This document shows, in pieces, positions 9,101 through 17,099 of a DNA stretch of 64,000 bases (position 1 is its first letter; every line of letters starts with the position of its first letter). Made by a program: the position numbers and the translations under genes. Under the pieces are notes generated by a model. That model searched no databases, had not been told where the DNA came from, and worked only from the letters and a program-made list of their open reading frames with translations. The stretch is from Conexibacter woesei DSM 14684. Its GTDB lineage: Bacteria > Actinomycetota > Thermoleophilia > Solirubrobacterales > Solirubrobacteraceae. The stretch is from contig NC_013739.1 of NCBI RefSeq assembly GCF_000025265.1, positions 1,798,001 to 1,862,000 on the forward strand. The letters run 5' to 3'.

Positions 9101-9431
9101 CGCGTTCCAGATCGAGCCGGAGCGGCTGATCGACGCGGCGGCGCGGCGGCAGAAGTGGATCGACCAGTCGCAGTCGCTCAACCTCTTCCTCGCCGCGCCG
9201 GACCTGAAGGCGATGAGCCACATGTACCGCCGCGCCTGGCACGCCGGCCTGAAGACGACGTACTACCTGCGCACGCTCGGCGCGTCGGCGATCGAGAAGG
9301 CGACGGTGGCGGCGCCGGCCGCCGCGACCGTGCCGGCTGCGGCGGGCATGCCGACTGCGCCCGACGCGGAGGCGCTCGCCTGCTCGATCGAGGCGATGCG
9401 CAACGGGGAGGAGTGCGAGGCCTGTCAGTAG
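6156..9431 (+). CDS. nrdA: Ribonucleoside-diphosphate reductase large subunit
   Basis: 1091 residues; ATG with GGAG upstream. The N-terminal 265 residues hold one clear ATP-cone (from about residue 165: RLIRRSGHVTAWEPAKIEVA) and a more divergent one before it, so allosteric dATP control is likely. The barrel has the redox pair C504 (SSCYLYK) and C733 (AVCNLGS). The active-site triad is N716, C718 and E720 (SNLCTEI). The C-terminus ends with a CxxC pair, C1087 and C1090, for thioredoxin or glutaredoxin. It is longer than E. coli NrdA (about 760 residues) mainly because of the N-terminal extension. It works with NrdB, and its 3' end overlaps the convergent gene by seven bases. Confidence 0.95.
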   Translation: MPIEFEEILRDLELKRAAALPGDAGPAVDVESALAELELEPAAAQLALTLVDEDGGERPLTPAVVGRLVADALTTLALAGGEADADTAAARAIVRAATRQSIARLAAAAEGGARSVTETDLSTLVEAALIDAGHYELAKALVLRRARPSASGDDVAARPAGALRLIRRSGHVTAWEPAKIEVAIRKAFLSLQADSEPAVALAARVSERAHALGMAYVPIETVQDIVQEELVLAGHMRAAERYIVYRAERSLLRAQDAPVPGAPGSGAQPPVPVIELDGTESLWGGEDLRARIAFAAIGLDLPLAPEELERELRRAIRPGIKRADLRRLTVLNAKALVERDSDFSRFAGRILLSHVYEEALAWDIVRDGVGALKAAHERGLRALLEHGVAIGRIDPALHDYDVARLAAALDPTADLDFDFLGLQTLYDRYLIVDKKAAEPRRIETPQLFWMRVAMGVCLTARDGDPAAREERAIDLYTMYKQRRFCSSTPTLFNAGTPHSQLSSCYLYKIEDTLSSIVGRGIAENAMCSKWAGGLGGSWTAVRGTGSHIESTNGESQGVVPFLKMHNDQLVAVNQGGKRAGSGCAYLEVWHNDIREFLELRRNTGDERRRTHDMNTANWIPDLFMKRVEAREQWTLFRSNDVPDLHETYGRDFEARYEAYEARVDAGELHGERIPAIELWKQMLKLLFETGHPWITFKDPCNVRSPQDHAGVVHSSNLCTEITLNTGPDETAVCNLGSVVIDQHLDAAGEIDHAKLRATIRVAVRALDDVIDVNFYPTEPARTANGRHRPVGLGVMGLQYALYRKGLAFGSPEALAFGDEMMEAIAFYAYEASSDLAAERGTYQSYAGSKWDRGLLPQDTLDLLEEERGQPIEVERGGRMDWTPLRAKIAAQGMRNSNVLAIAPTATIANIMGTSPCIEPMYKNLFAKSNLSGDFTILNPFLVRDLKAAGVWSGALAERLKVVEGDLEQVPEVPAALRALYRTAFQIEPERLIDAAARRQKWIDQSQSLNLFLAAPDLKAMSHMYRRAWHAGLKTTYYLRTLGASAIEKATVAAPAAATVPAAAGMPTAPDAEALACSIEAMRNGEECEACQ

Positions 9432-11149
9432 GCGGGAGGGCGGCGGTCGAGCGCCATCCCGGCAGCGATCGACAGCGCGAGCGCGACGGCGATCCCGACC
9501 GCCCACCACGGGCCCGCGCGGTCGCCTGCGCCTGAGCCGGGCGAGCCGGGCACGGCGGCGGCGCTTCCGCTCGCGCCCTCGGTCGGCGCCTCGCGGCCGA
9601 TCAGCGTGCCGGTGACCGCGCGGTCGCGGGCGTCGCCGCCGAGCAGGCGCCGGCCTCCGCGTCTGCGGTCCGGCAGCGCCGGGCCCGCGCCGGTGGCTGC
9701 GACCGCCACGGTCGCGGTGCCGCCGGCCGCGCCGCCGCCTCCGCCCGCGCGGTCGGGCGCTCCGGGCGTCGAGACCGTGCCCCCGTCGCCCGCGCCGCCG
9801 CCGAGCCCGCCGGACCCTGGGCCGCCCGCGCCCGATCCGGCGCCGCCGTCGCGCTCACGCGCTCCGTCACGGCGGGCGGGACGTCGCGCGGGTCGTTCCC
9901 GGCGCGGGCGGACGCGCTCGATCCCGTCGCCGGCCCGGGCCGGCGCGTGCGCCGGCGGCGGCGTCCGGAAGACGGGCGCCTGGGGCTGCGGCGCAGGCGG
10001 GATGGGCGCGACCGGGACCGGCAGCGGCGCCTGGACGATCGGCAGCAGCGGTCCGGTCGGAAGGCCGGCAGGCGGCCCGGGGACGGGCAGCCTGCCCGAT
10101 CCGTCGCCGCGCGGGATCGGACCGAATGGGAGGCTGGTGCCGGTGAGCGCGAGCGTCGCGTATGCCGTCGTCACGACCGGCTCCGCTCCACCGCTCCCCG
10201 CCGCCGGACCGACGCGGCCGGAGCGGTCCTGCGCCGCGGCGAGGAAGTGCAGCGGCCCGCGGCCGCCGGTCGTGAAGTCATGCGAGTCGATGCCGCAGGC
10301 GACGAGCGCGCGCACGACGCCGGCCGTCGCGCGCACGTCTGACGCGGCGCCCGGCGCCCCGCTGCCGAGGCCGCCGTCCGCGTTCAGACGCCCTTGCAGC
10401 CATCCCAGCGCTCTGGATCGCGCGTGCGCGCTCGGCGAGCCCGGCGGGAAGGCCAGCGTGGCGGCGAGCGCCTCGATCGCGGCGGCGGTCGTCTCGGTGT
10501 CGCCGGGCGCGGTTGCGCCGGGAGCCTCGGCGGGCCAGCTGCCGTCGAGGTTCTGCGCGCCGAGCAGCCAGCTGGCGGCGCCGTCGGCCGCGCGCCGCGA
10601 GATCGGACCGCCCTGCGGTCCCTCCGCCAGCCGCAGCGCGAGCGCCGCGAACGCGGTTGCCTGCACGTCGGGCGTGACTGCGCCGGGGCGCGCCGCGAAC
10701 GCGCCGCCGCCCGACCGCAGCTGCGCACCGAGGATCCCGCCGACCAGGTCGACGCCGCCGACGTGCGGCTGCCCGTCGGCGCCGACCGCCTGGGCAGCGA
10801 GTAGGAAGCGGGCGTAGTCGAGCGTCTCGGAGACGAGTGGCGCCTGCCGCTCCAGCAGCGCGAACAGGGTGCGTCCGCCCGGCACGGCGACGTCACGCGC
10901 GTTGACGGTCGCGGCGGCGAGGCCGAGCGCCGCCCACGCGTTGACCCGGCGGACGTCGCCGCCGTCGAGCGGCAGCCCGCCGTCCGTTCGTTGCGCGCCC
11001 TTCAGCCAGCCGGCTGCGCTGGTCGCCCGCGCAAGCTCCGCGGCGGTCGGCGCGGCGCCCGCGAGCGCGGGGACGGCCAGCGCGGGAACGGCCAGCAGCG
11101 CGGCGATCAGCGCGAGCGGCGCCAGGGCGCTACGGGCGAACGCCCACAC
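9425..11149 (-). CDS. Exported alpha/alpha-toroid (prenyltransferase-like repeat) protein with C-terminal membrane anchor
   Basis: 574 residues; GTG start overlapping the previous gene by 20 bases. There is a signal peptide (1-32), then about 310 residues of helical repeats with Q-x-x-x-G-G and D-G-S-W type turns (LLGAQNLDGSWPAEAPGATA, LNADGGLGSG), the prenyltransferase/squalene-cyclase toroid fold. A long Pro/Gly/Arg-rich linker (about 350-540) follows, then one membrane helix at the C-terminus. No cyclase D-x-D-D motif is visible, so it is probably not a terpene cyclase. The same fold forms the N-terminal half of transcobalamin and intrinsic factor. As last gene of a cobalamin-riboswitch operon with a DUF4430 gene, a B12-binding role is inferred. 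Confidence 0.72.
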   Translation of the reverse strand: MWAFARSALAPLALIAALLAVPALAVPALAGAAPTAAELARATSAAGWLKGAQRTDGGLPLDGGDVRRVNAWAALGLAAATVNARDVAVPGGRTLFALLERQAPLVSETLDYARFLLAAQAVGADGQPHVGGVDLVGGILGAQLRSGGGAFAARPGAVTPDVQATAFAALALRLAEGPQGGPISRRAADGAASWLLGAQNLDGSWPAEAPGATAPGDTETTAAAIEALAATLAFPPGSPSAHARSRALGWLQGRLNADGGLGSGAPGAASDVRATAGVVRALVACGIDSHDFTTGGRGPLHFLAAAQDRSGRVGPAAGSGGAEPVVTTAYATLALTGTSLPFGPIPRGDGSGRLPVPGPPAGLPTGPLLPIVQAPLPVPVAPIPPAPQPQAPVFRTPPPAHAPARAGDGIERVRPRRERPARRPARRDGARERDGGAGSGAGGPGSGGLGGGAGDGGTVSTPGAPDRAGGGGGAAGGTATVAVAATGAGPALPDRRRGGRRLLGGDARDRAVTGTLIGREAPTEGASGSAAAVPGSPGSGAGDRAGPWWAVGIAVALALSIAAGMALDRRPPAY

Positions 11150-12707
11150 CGTCGATCCCGACCTCGCCGGCGACGACGCGGACGGTCACGACACCGCTGC
11201 GTGCCCGCCAGGGGGCGACGAGCTCGCGGGTCGCGGCGGTCGTGCTGCCGGCGACACGGTAGACCGCGCGGTGCGAGCCGGCCCGCACCTCGACGTCGGC
11301 GGTGCGGCGCACGCCCCGCAGCAGGACGACCGGCCGGCCGGCCGCCAGCCGCGCCGTCAGGCGCGCGCCGCGGCCGCCGCGGTGGACGGAGCCGAGCCAG
11401 GCACCGCGATCGGCGCCGCGTCGCCACGCGCCGTCGCGGCGGACGCCGCGCGCGCCCGCGTCGAGCGGCACGAGCACGTCGCCGACCGTCTCGCTGACGC
11501 TGCGGCCGAGCGTGTCGACGAACGTCGCGCGCACCGACCAGGTGCGTCCGGCGGGCAGCGCCAGCAGCGCGCTCGTCCCGGCTCTTCCGCGGCTGCGCGT
11601 GACGTACGGCGCGCGTCTGGCGCCCGCGAGGCGGGCCGCGAAACGCCACTCGCGCACGCCGGCTCCGGGCTGCAGGATTCGCCAGCTGAGTCCGATCCGG
11701 CCGCTGCGGGCGCCGGCGGCGTTGAAGCGGGGCAGCTCGATCACGGGCGCGCCGACAGCGCTCGGCGGCGCTCTGCCGCCGTCGCCGGTGCTCGCGCCGC
11801 CCGTGCCGCCCGTGGCGCCGGGCACGACCGGATCGGGCGGCAGCGGCGGCGCGACCCGCGTGCCGGTGTCCGCCGGCGGCGGGCCGCAGTCGCCGCCGGG
11901 AGCAGCGGTGACGCAGATGTCGAGGCGGTTGGAGCGGATCGGGCCGTCGGCTCCGCCGTCGGCCTTGACGCGGTGCCAGCCGGCGCTCGCGAAGGTCAGG
12001 TCGGCGGTGCCGTCGGCCGCGGTCCGGACCGCCTCCGGCGCGCCCGTCGCGATCGACTGGACGCCGTTCGCCGCGGTCGCGACCGGGGCGACCGCGACGT
12101 CGCCGATCGGCGTGGACGGCTGGCTCGCCCGTCCCCAGCCGAACGTCACGCGGACGGTCAGCGGCTGGCCCACCACGGTCGTCGCGAACGGGTTCGGCGC
12201 GGCACCTGTGTCGCCCGCCGCGGCCAGCTTCAGGAACCCTCGCGTGCGGAACGCGTCGTACGCCCACAGCACGCGGGTGCCGTCGCGCACCTGCACCTGG
12301 CAGCCGCCGACGTCGACGAGGTCGGCGTCGACCAGGACGCCCCAGTAGTCCTGGGCGGCCGCGTCCTGCGCATCGGGGCCGAAGCGGGTCATGAAGTAGT
12401 CGTCGAACGCGGGAGTCCAGGTGCCGTCGAAGTCGAAGCCGGCGATCCGCATGCCCTCGACGGCCGCACCGGTCGCGGTCGGTCCTGGCAGCGGGTTGGC
12501 GCCGAGGTTGGTGCCGTCGCACGTCCGGCGTCTGGCGTCTGAGGCGGCGCGCACCTCGCCGCCCGTGCTCTGCACGGGCCCTTCGAACAGCGTCTGCTCG
12601 CGCCCCTCGACGCGGACGCCGACCGTCGCCGGAGCGGCGGCGGCGCTCGCGACCGCCGATCCCCATGCGGTGGCGACGAGCAGGACGGTCGGCAGCAGAC
12701 GGATCAT
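11130..12707 (-). CDS. Secreted DUF4430 (transcobalamin beta-domain-like) protein
   Basis: 525 residues; the ATG overlaps the upstream stop as ATGA, indicating coupled translation. It has a signal peptide (1-24), a DUF4430-like domain (about 27-150: RVEGREQTLFEG, then YWGVLVDADLVDVGGCQVQV and RVLWAYDAF), an Ig-like segment, a short Pro-rich linker and two beta-rich C-terminal domains. DUF4430 resembles the C-terminal domain of transcobalamin/intrinsic factor, which covers B12 from one side. The next gene encodes the toroid partner domain. It is a paralogue of the protein at 25722-27299 and has exactly the same length. A role in extracellular cobalamin capture is inferred from fold and riboswitch control. 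Confidence 0.75.
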   Translation of the reverse strand: MIRLLPTVLLVATAWGSAVASAAAAPATVGVRVEGREQTLFEGPVQSTGGEVRAASDARRRTCDGTNLGANPLPGPTATGAAVEGMRIAGFDFDGTWTPAFDDYFMTRFGPDAQDAAAQDYWGVLVDADLVDVGGCQVQVRDGTRVLWAYDAFRTRGFLKLAAAGDTGAAPNPFATTVVGQPLTVRVTFGWGRASQPSTPIGDVAVAPVATAANGVQSIATGAPEAVRTAADGTADLTFASAGWHRVKADGGADGPIRSNRLDICVTAAPGGDCGPPPADTGTRVAPPLPPDPVVPGATGGTGGASTGDGGRAPPSAVGAPVIELPRFNAAGARSGRIGLSWRILQPGAGVREWRFAARLAGARRAPYVTRSRGRAGTSALLALPAGRTWSVRATFVDTLGRSVSETVGDVLVPLDAGARGVRRDGAWRRGADRGAWLGSVHRGGRGARLTARLAAGRPVVLLRGVRRTADVEVRAGSHRAVYRVAGSTTAATRELVAPWRARSGVVTVRVVAGEVGIDGVGVRP

Positions 12708-14638
12708 CGGCGGTGCTTTCTGTCGCGGAGGTCGAGCGTGACGCGCACGGCGTCGCTGCTGGCGCCGGCGACGCCGACGGCGCGCACGGTCAGGCGGTGG
12801 CGCGCGGCGGCGAGCCGCGGCAGCGGGATGCGCTTGGAGCCGGCGCGTCTGACGACCGCGTGCGCCGGTCTGAGCGTGCGCCAGCGGCGCTGGGTCACGC
12901 GGCGGCCGTCGCGGCGGATCGTGCGGGCCGTCTCGCGCGCGATCCCGACCTCGATCGTCGCGGGCAGGTCGACCCACGCGTGGAGAGCGGTGCGCGTCGC
13001 GCGGACCGATCGCAGCGTCGGCGCCCGCACGAGCGTCGGCGTCGTGGCGAGCGGTGCGTCGGCAGGCGGGGCCGAGCCGCCGGGCGCGGCCGTTCCCGGG
13101 ACGGTCACGGGACGCGGCGCGGGGACGACGGGCGGCCCGCCGTCCGGCGGCTCTCCGGCGGGGCAGGCGGGAGTCGCGGGGCCGCCGAGCGCGGGGTCGT
13201 CGCGCGGGCCGCACGGCGCGACGGCCTCCGCAGGCTCCATCCCGCCCAGCTCGCGCCGGTAGATCTGGCCGTTGCCGCCGGTCGGCTCCGCGATCAGGCG
13301 CGTGCCGCTGGAGGAGAACGCGACGAAGCGCGCGTCAGCGCTGATCGCGGCGTGGGCGTAGTGGGTGCTGTTGTCGCGGTCGGGCACGCCGTCCGCGCCC
13401 GTCGCGCGGCTGACGACGAGCGTGCGGCCGCGCACGAGGTCGCGCACGTAGACGGTCGGGCGGCTCCCCGGAACGCCGGGCGCGAGGTTGGCGGCGTAGG
13501 CGACGAAGAGGACGTGACGGCCGTCGGGCGTCATCGCCTGGGTCCATGTGGCGGCGTCCGGGCCGATCGGGTCGGGCGTCGCGGCGGCGGCGCCGTCGGG
13601 CCCGTCGGCGCGGCTGACGAGCGTGGTGCGTCCCGTGCAGAGGTCGCGGACGTAGCTCTGGGTGCCGCCGTTGGCGGGGCTGCCCGCCGCGACGCCGGTC
13701 CCGCTCGCGTCGAACGCGACGCGGCAGCCGTTGCCGAGGATCGGCGTCGAGCCGTTCCAGTGGGCGCGGACCGGGTCGCCGGTGGGACCGTCCGTGCGGC
13801 TGACGAGGATCGTGCGGCCGTAGCGCAGGTCGCGCAGGTAGAGCTGCGGGCCGGCGGTGCCCGGCAGCGGCAGGTCCGCGGTGAGATCGCCGTCGCCGGA
13901 GCGGAACGCGACGTAGCGACCGCCCGGGGAGATGCCCGTCGCGGCGACGTGGTCGTCGCCGGCGGGCGTGCCGTCCGGGCCGGTCGCGCGGCTGGCCAGC
14001 ACGGTGCGGCCGGACTCGAGGTCGCGCACGTAGACGCCGTTGGCGAGCGGGCCGGTGCCGGGGACGACGCTCCCGTGCGCGTGGAAGAGCACGTAGCGGC
14101 CGTTGCCCGCGACGCCGATCACGCCGCCCGCCGGGACCGGCGCGCCGTCCGCGCCGTCTCCGCGGCTGACCATCTCCGTCCGCTGCAGCCTGAGGTCGCG
14201 GCGGTACGCGTAGTAGCCGCCGTCGTCGAGGTACGCCTGGAAGAAGACGTAGCGGCCGTCGGAGCTGATCCCGCTCAGCGCCGTCGAGATGGTGCTGGCG
14301 CCGCTGTCGCTAGGTCTGCCGTCGGCGCCGTCGGCGCGGCTGACGAGCACGTTCGGACCGCCGCGCAGGTCGCGCACGTAGACCTGCCAGCGGCCGGAGC
14401 CGACGCCTGCGGCGATGTTCGGCGCGGCCGAGGTGAACGCGACGAGCTGGCCGTCGGCCGAGATCGCCGCGCCCTCGGAGCTGGCGGCGGTCCAGCTCGA
14501 TCCGCCGGGCAGGCCGTCGAAGCCGCGCGAGACGAGCGTCAGCTCGTCGGGAGCGGCGGAGGCCGGCGCGGCGAACGCGCTCGCGGCGAGCAGCGCAGCG
14601 GCCAGGGCACAGCACAGCAGGACGACCAGTCGCGACAT
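12704..14638 (-). CDS. Secreted PD40/TolB-like beta-propeller protein
   Basis: 644 residues with a signal peptide (1-28). The body is a series of repeats of the pattern YVRDL-x-x-GRT-x-LVSRA-x-G-x-DG, each followed by a segment ending DGRYVAF, typical of PD40/TolB-type propeller blades; about eight copies are visible. A Pro/Gly-rich linker (about 525-560) leads to a C-terminal beta domain rich in arginine (RTIRRDGRRVTQRRWRTLRP). It is first gene of the operon behind the minus-strand cobalamin riboswitch at 14680-14850 and overlaps the DUF4430 gene by ATGA. The function is unknown; a scaffold or receptor for the B12-binding proteins is a guess. PD40 proteins occur with many systems. Confidence 0.7.
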   Translation of the reverse strand: MSRLVVLLCCALAAALLAASAFAAPASAAPDELTLVSRGFDGLPGGSSWTAASSEGAAISADGQLVAFTSAAPNIAAGVGSGRWQVYVRDLRGGPNVLVSRADGADGRPSDSGASTISTALSGISSDGRYVFFQAYLDDGGYYAYRRDLRLQRTEMVSRGDGADGAPVPAGGVIGVAGNGRYVLFHAHGSVVPGTGPLANGVYVRDLESGRTVLASRATGPDGTPAGDDHVAATGISPGGRYVAFRSGDGDLTADLPLPGTAGPQLYLRDLRYGRTILVSRTDGPTGDPVRAHWNGSTPILGNGCRVAFDASGTGVAAGSPANGGTQSYVRDLCTGRTTLVSRADGPDGAAAATPDPIGPDAATWTQAMTPDGRHVLFVAYAANLAPGVPGSRPTVYVRDLVRGRTLVVSRATGADGVPDRDNSTHYAHAAISADARFVAFSSSGTRLIAEPTGGNGQIYRRELGGMEPAEAVAPCGPRDDPALGGPATPACPAGEPPDGGPPVVPAPRPVTVPGTAAPGGSAPPADAPLATTPTLVRAPTLRSVRATRTALHAWVDLPATIEVGIARETARTIRRDGRRVTQRRWRTLRPAHAVVRRAGSKRIPLPRLAAARHRLTVRAVGVAGASSDAVRVTLDLRDRKHRR

Positions 14639-14679
14639 GACCAAGCCCCAGCTCCCCGAGGGCGTCAGACGATCGTGAC

Positions 14680-14850
14680 CGTGGCCGGGTTTCCTGGCTC
14701 GCGAGCATTTCCACCGCGCCTTCCCGGCGCAATCGATGCGCCAGTGGCTGCCGACCTCGGCGTGCGGCGAACGTCCTCGCTGACAGTGGCGGGCCCGCGC
14801 CGGATTCGCACCGGCTTCCCCGTTCCGCGGTCGGGTGGAAAGTTCGCGCG
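14680..14850 (-). promoter_or_regulatory. Cobalamin riboswitch for the propeller-DUF4430-toroid operon
   Basis: Read on the minus strand it has the full consensus in order: GGGGAAGCCGGTGCGAATCC, then GGCGCGGGCCCGCCACTGTC, GCCACTGG, GGGAAGGCGCGG and GAGCCAGGAAACC. The coding start is at 14638. A GGGG Shine-Dalgarno-like run eight bases before it can pair with an upstream GCCCT, so control may be at translation. It is back to back with the riboswitch at 14912-15060, leaving about 60 bases for two divergent promoters. Confidence 0.93.
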
Positions 14851-14911
14851 GCACGGTACCAGAGCGTTGCCGCGGGTCGGCCCGGCGACCGCGTCGTTAA
14901 AGTGCCGCGCC

Positions 14912-15060
14912 GCGACGGACGCGGGGAACTCCGGTGAGAAGCCGGGCTGACGCGCAGCGGTATGGATGACGACGAGGCGTGACGTTCCACTGGGCCGCGG
15001 GTCCGGGAAGGAGCCTCCGAGGACGAACCTGAGCCCGAACACCCGGCCGGCGCACCACGT
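14912..15060 (+). promoter_or_regulatory. Cobalamin riboswitch for the DUF4430-collagen-like gene
   Basis: The consensus elements appear in order: GCGGGGAACTCCGGTGAGAA, GCTGACGCGCAGCGGTATGG (the GCAGCGGT variant of the C-loop), TCCACTGGG, CCGGGAAGGAGCC and GAGCCCGAACACCCGG. Downstream, GCTCC (15109-15113) can pair with GGAGC (15124-15128), which contains the ribosome binding site of the GTG at 15134. An alternative stem CGGCCGC/GCGGCCG lies just upstream. The region 14639-15133 holds only the two divergent riboswitches and their promoters. Confidence 0.88.
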
Positions 15061-15133
15061 CAACCGTCTTCGCGAACAGGGACGGCCGCGGCCCGCTCGG
15101 GTGCGGCCGCTCCCGTCGAGACAGGAGCAGCTT

Positions 15134-16810
15134 GTGTCACCCATCTCCGGCCTGCGCCGGTTCCTCCCAGGCGTCGTCGCCGCGTTCGCGGTCGTCCCCG
15201 CGACCGCGACGGCCGCGGACGGCCCGGCCGTGACGGTCCGCGTCGAAGGCGTCCAGAGTACGCTCGCCTCGCCGTTCGCCTCCGCCCAGGCGCCGCTCAG
15301 ACGGATCGTGCTCGGCGCTGCGTCCGACGCCGCGGTCGACGCCCCGGCCAGCGTGTACTGCAACGGCCTGCCGAGCGGGAAGGTCCCGGCCGACTCGGTC
15401 GGCGCCGCGCTCGCGAGGGTCGACGCGAGCTGGCAGTTCGATCCGTTCGGCTTCCCGTCGTCGATGACGCTGCTGAGCGAGAGACACGGTCTCGACGGCG
15501 TCACGTTCGACGGCTCCGCCGGCGTCTGGAGCGTCTGGATCGGCCGCGACTACCACAACCTCTCGCTCGAGTCGGGTGCTCCGTGCCAGCCGCTGGCCGA
15601 CGGCGCGACGCTGCTGTTCCAGGCGTCCGAGCAGCGCAAGGCGACGCCGGAGGAGATGTTCGCGACGCCGACGACCCCGCTCGTCGAGATCGACGGCGTG
15701 CCGCAGACGGTCCTGCGTGGGACGTCGGTCCAGGTGACCGTCTCGACCTACGCGCCGAGCACGTGGGGCGGCGCCGCGATGCCGGGCGTCCGCGCTCCCG
15801 GCGCCGGCTTCCACGTCTACCCCGACGGCGCGCCGGCGGACTTGATCGCCGACGCCGCCGGCAACGCGACGGTGACGCTCGACGGGAGCGGGAACGTCGC
15901 GATCTCGGCGTACCACGCCGACGCGTGGGGCGGAGAGGCCGGCACGTTCCCGACGCCGACGGGCAACTCCGGCCGCGCGCTGCCGCGGGTCGTCTGCGTC
16001 TTCGACCCCGACGCGATCGCCTCGCCGTGCGTCGGCAACCTCGTCGGCCCCGCGACCGCGCCGGACTTCGGCACGCAGGCGCGCGAGACGCTCGGCGCCC
16101 CGCGCACGATCGCGCTCGGCTCGCAGCTCGGCAGAGTCGGCGTGACCGGCGTGAAGGTGGTCGGCAGCGGAGCCGACCAGGACGGCGCGGACGACTTCCT
16201 GCTCAGCTACGACGGCTGCAGCGGGCGCACCGTCGACAGGGCGGCGCCGACCTGCTCGGTGCGTGTCCGTTTCGCGCCCTCCGTCGTCGGCCCGCGCAGC
16301 GCGACGCTGCGCGTCGAGAACAGCGGCGGAGGCGGCACGCTCGACGTGCCGCTGACGGGCACCGGCGGCGGCGCCGCGCCGGGCGCGCCCGGCGCGGACG
16401 GCGCCGACGGCGCGAAGGGCGACAAGGGCGACGCGGGCGCGAAGGGCGACGCCGGTCCCGCCGGTGCGCCGGGCGCGACCGGCCCCAGCGGGCCGCAGGG
16501 TCCCGCCGGTGGCGTCGGGCCCACCGGTGCCGCCGGGTCCACCGGCCCCGCCGGCCCGCAGGGCAAGCCGGGCAGAAACGGCAAGGACGCGACGTGCACC
16601 GTGAAGCGCGGCAAGGGCGCGCCGAAGATCGTCTGCAGGCTCGTCAACGGCGCTGGCACGGCGCGCGCGTCGATGACCCGCGGCGGCACGACCTACGCCC
16701 GCGGCACGGTCAGCTCGCTGCGCGCGACGCGTGCGGTGCGCGCCGGCAGCTATCTCCTGCGCTTCCACGTCAAGGGCAAGCGCGTGACGCAGCCGGTGCG
16801 CGTCCGCTGA
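15134..16810 (+). CDS. Secreted DUF4430 protein with choice-of-anchor-like domain and collagen-like stalk
   Basis: 558 residues; GTG chosen because AGGAG (15123-15127) is six bases upstream. Order: signal peptide (1-27); DUF4430-like domain (about 30-165, with RVEGVQST and [13 protein letters not shown]); an Ig-like domain; a HYDIN/ASPM-type choice-of-anchor domain (about 310-410, [13 protein letters not shown]); a collagen-like Gly-x-y tract (about 415-485); and a small C-terminal beta domain ending in a basic run. The same last three modules recur in the proteins at 27859 and 29958. Probably a surface-displayed B12-binding half-module on a stalk, made when cobalamin is scarce (inference from domain and riboswitch). 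Confidence 0.75.
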   Translation: MSPISGLRRFLPGVVAAFAVVPATATAADGPAVTVRVEGVQSTLASPFASAQAPLRRIVLGAASDAAVDAPASVYCNGLPSGKVPADSVGAALARVDASWQFDPFGFPSSMTLLSERHGLDGVTFDGSAGVWSVWIGRDYHNLSLESGAPCQPLADGATLLFQASEQRKATPEEMFATPTTPLVEIDGVPQTVLRGTSVQVTVSTYAPSTWGGAAMPGVRAPGAGFHVYPDGAPADLIADAAGNATVTLDGSGNVAISAYHADAWGGEAGTFPTPTGNSGRALPRVVCVFDPDAIASPCVGNLVGPATAPDFGTQARETLGAPRTIALGSQLGRVGVTGVKVVGSGADQDGADDFLLSYDGCSGRTVDRAAPTCSVRVRFAPSVVGPRSATLRVENSGGGGTLDVPLTGTGGGAAPGAPGADGADGAKGDKGDAGAKGDAGPAGAPGATGPSGPQGPAGGVGPTGAAGSTGPAGPQGKPGRNGKDATCTVKRGKGAPKIVCRLVNGAGTARASMTRGGTTYARGTVSSLRATRAVRAGSYLLRFHVKGKRVTQPVRVR

Positions 16811-16874
16811 CCGCGAACCTACCGCTCGCGTCAGCGCCCCTCCGCTATCGTCCTGCGCGGAGTCGATCGCACCC

Positions 16875-17025
16875 GAACCAACGGGTCAGGGAATCCGGTT
16901 CGAAATCCGGAGCTGACGCGCAGCGGTAGGGATGCGCGAGACGACGCTTTGCCACTGGACAGCACGTCTGGGAAGGCCGTCGTCCCGACCGCATCCGAGC
17001 CCGAAGACCTGTCGCCTCCGCCCGC
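16875..17025 (+). promoter_or_regulatory. Cobalamin riboswitch for metE
   Basis: CAGGGAATCCGGTTCGAAAT and CCGGAGCTGACGCGCAGCGG are followed by TTTGCCACTGG, TCTGGGAAGGC and GAGCCCGAAGACC, the cobalamin riboswitch consensus. The coding start is at 17100 with GAGGAG upstream. Repression of B12-independent methionine synthase by cobalamin through such an element is well established in bacteria. Confidence 0.92.
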
Positions 17026-17099
17026 ACGGGACACCCGTGACCGGGCACCGACAACCGCGGCCTCGCGACACGGGCCGCACGGACAGAGGAGCAGGACCG

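Noticed and set aside
4856-9535. Very long open frames of about 1550 codons on both strands over nrdBA
   Set aside because: They are Arg-rich or Asp/Arg/Val-rich shadows of the NrdB and NrdA frames in GC-rich DNA; NrdA and NrdB have clear motifs in their own frames.
9425-11149. Terpene or hopanoid cyclase function for the toroid proteins
   Set aside because: The repeats match the fold, but no D-x-D-D catalytic motif is seen. The proteins are exported and the genes are controlled by cobalamin riboswitches beside DUF4430 genes.
12708-13214. Upstream extension of the DUF4430 protein at 11130-12707
   Set aside because: The extra 169 residues are Arg/Pro-rich, lie inside the propeller gene in another frame and precede a clear signal peptide start with ATGA overlap.
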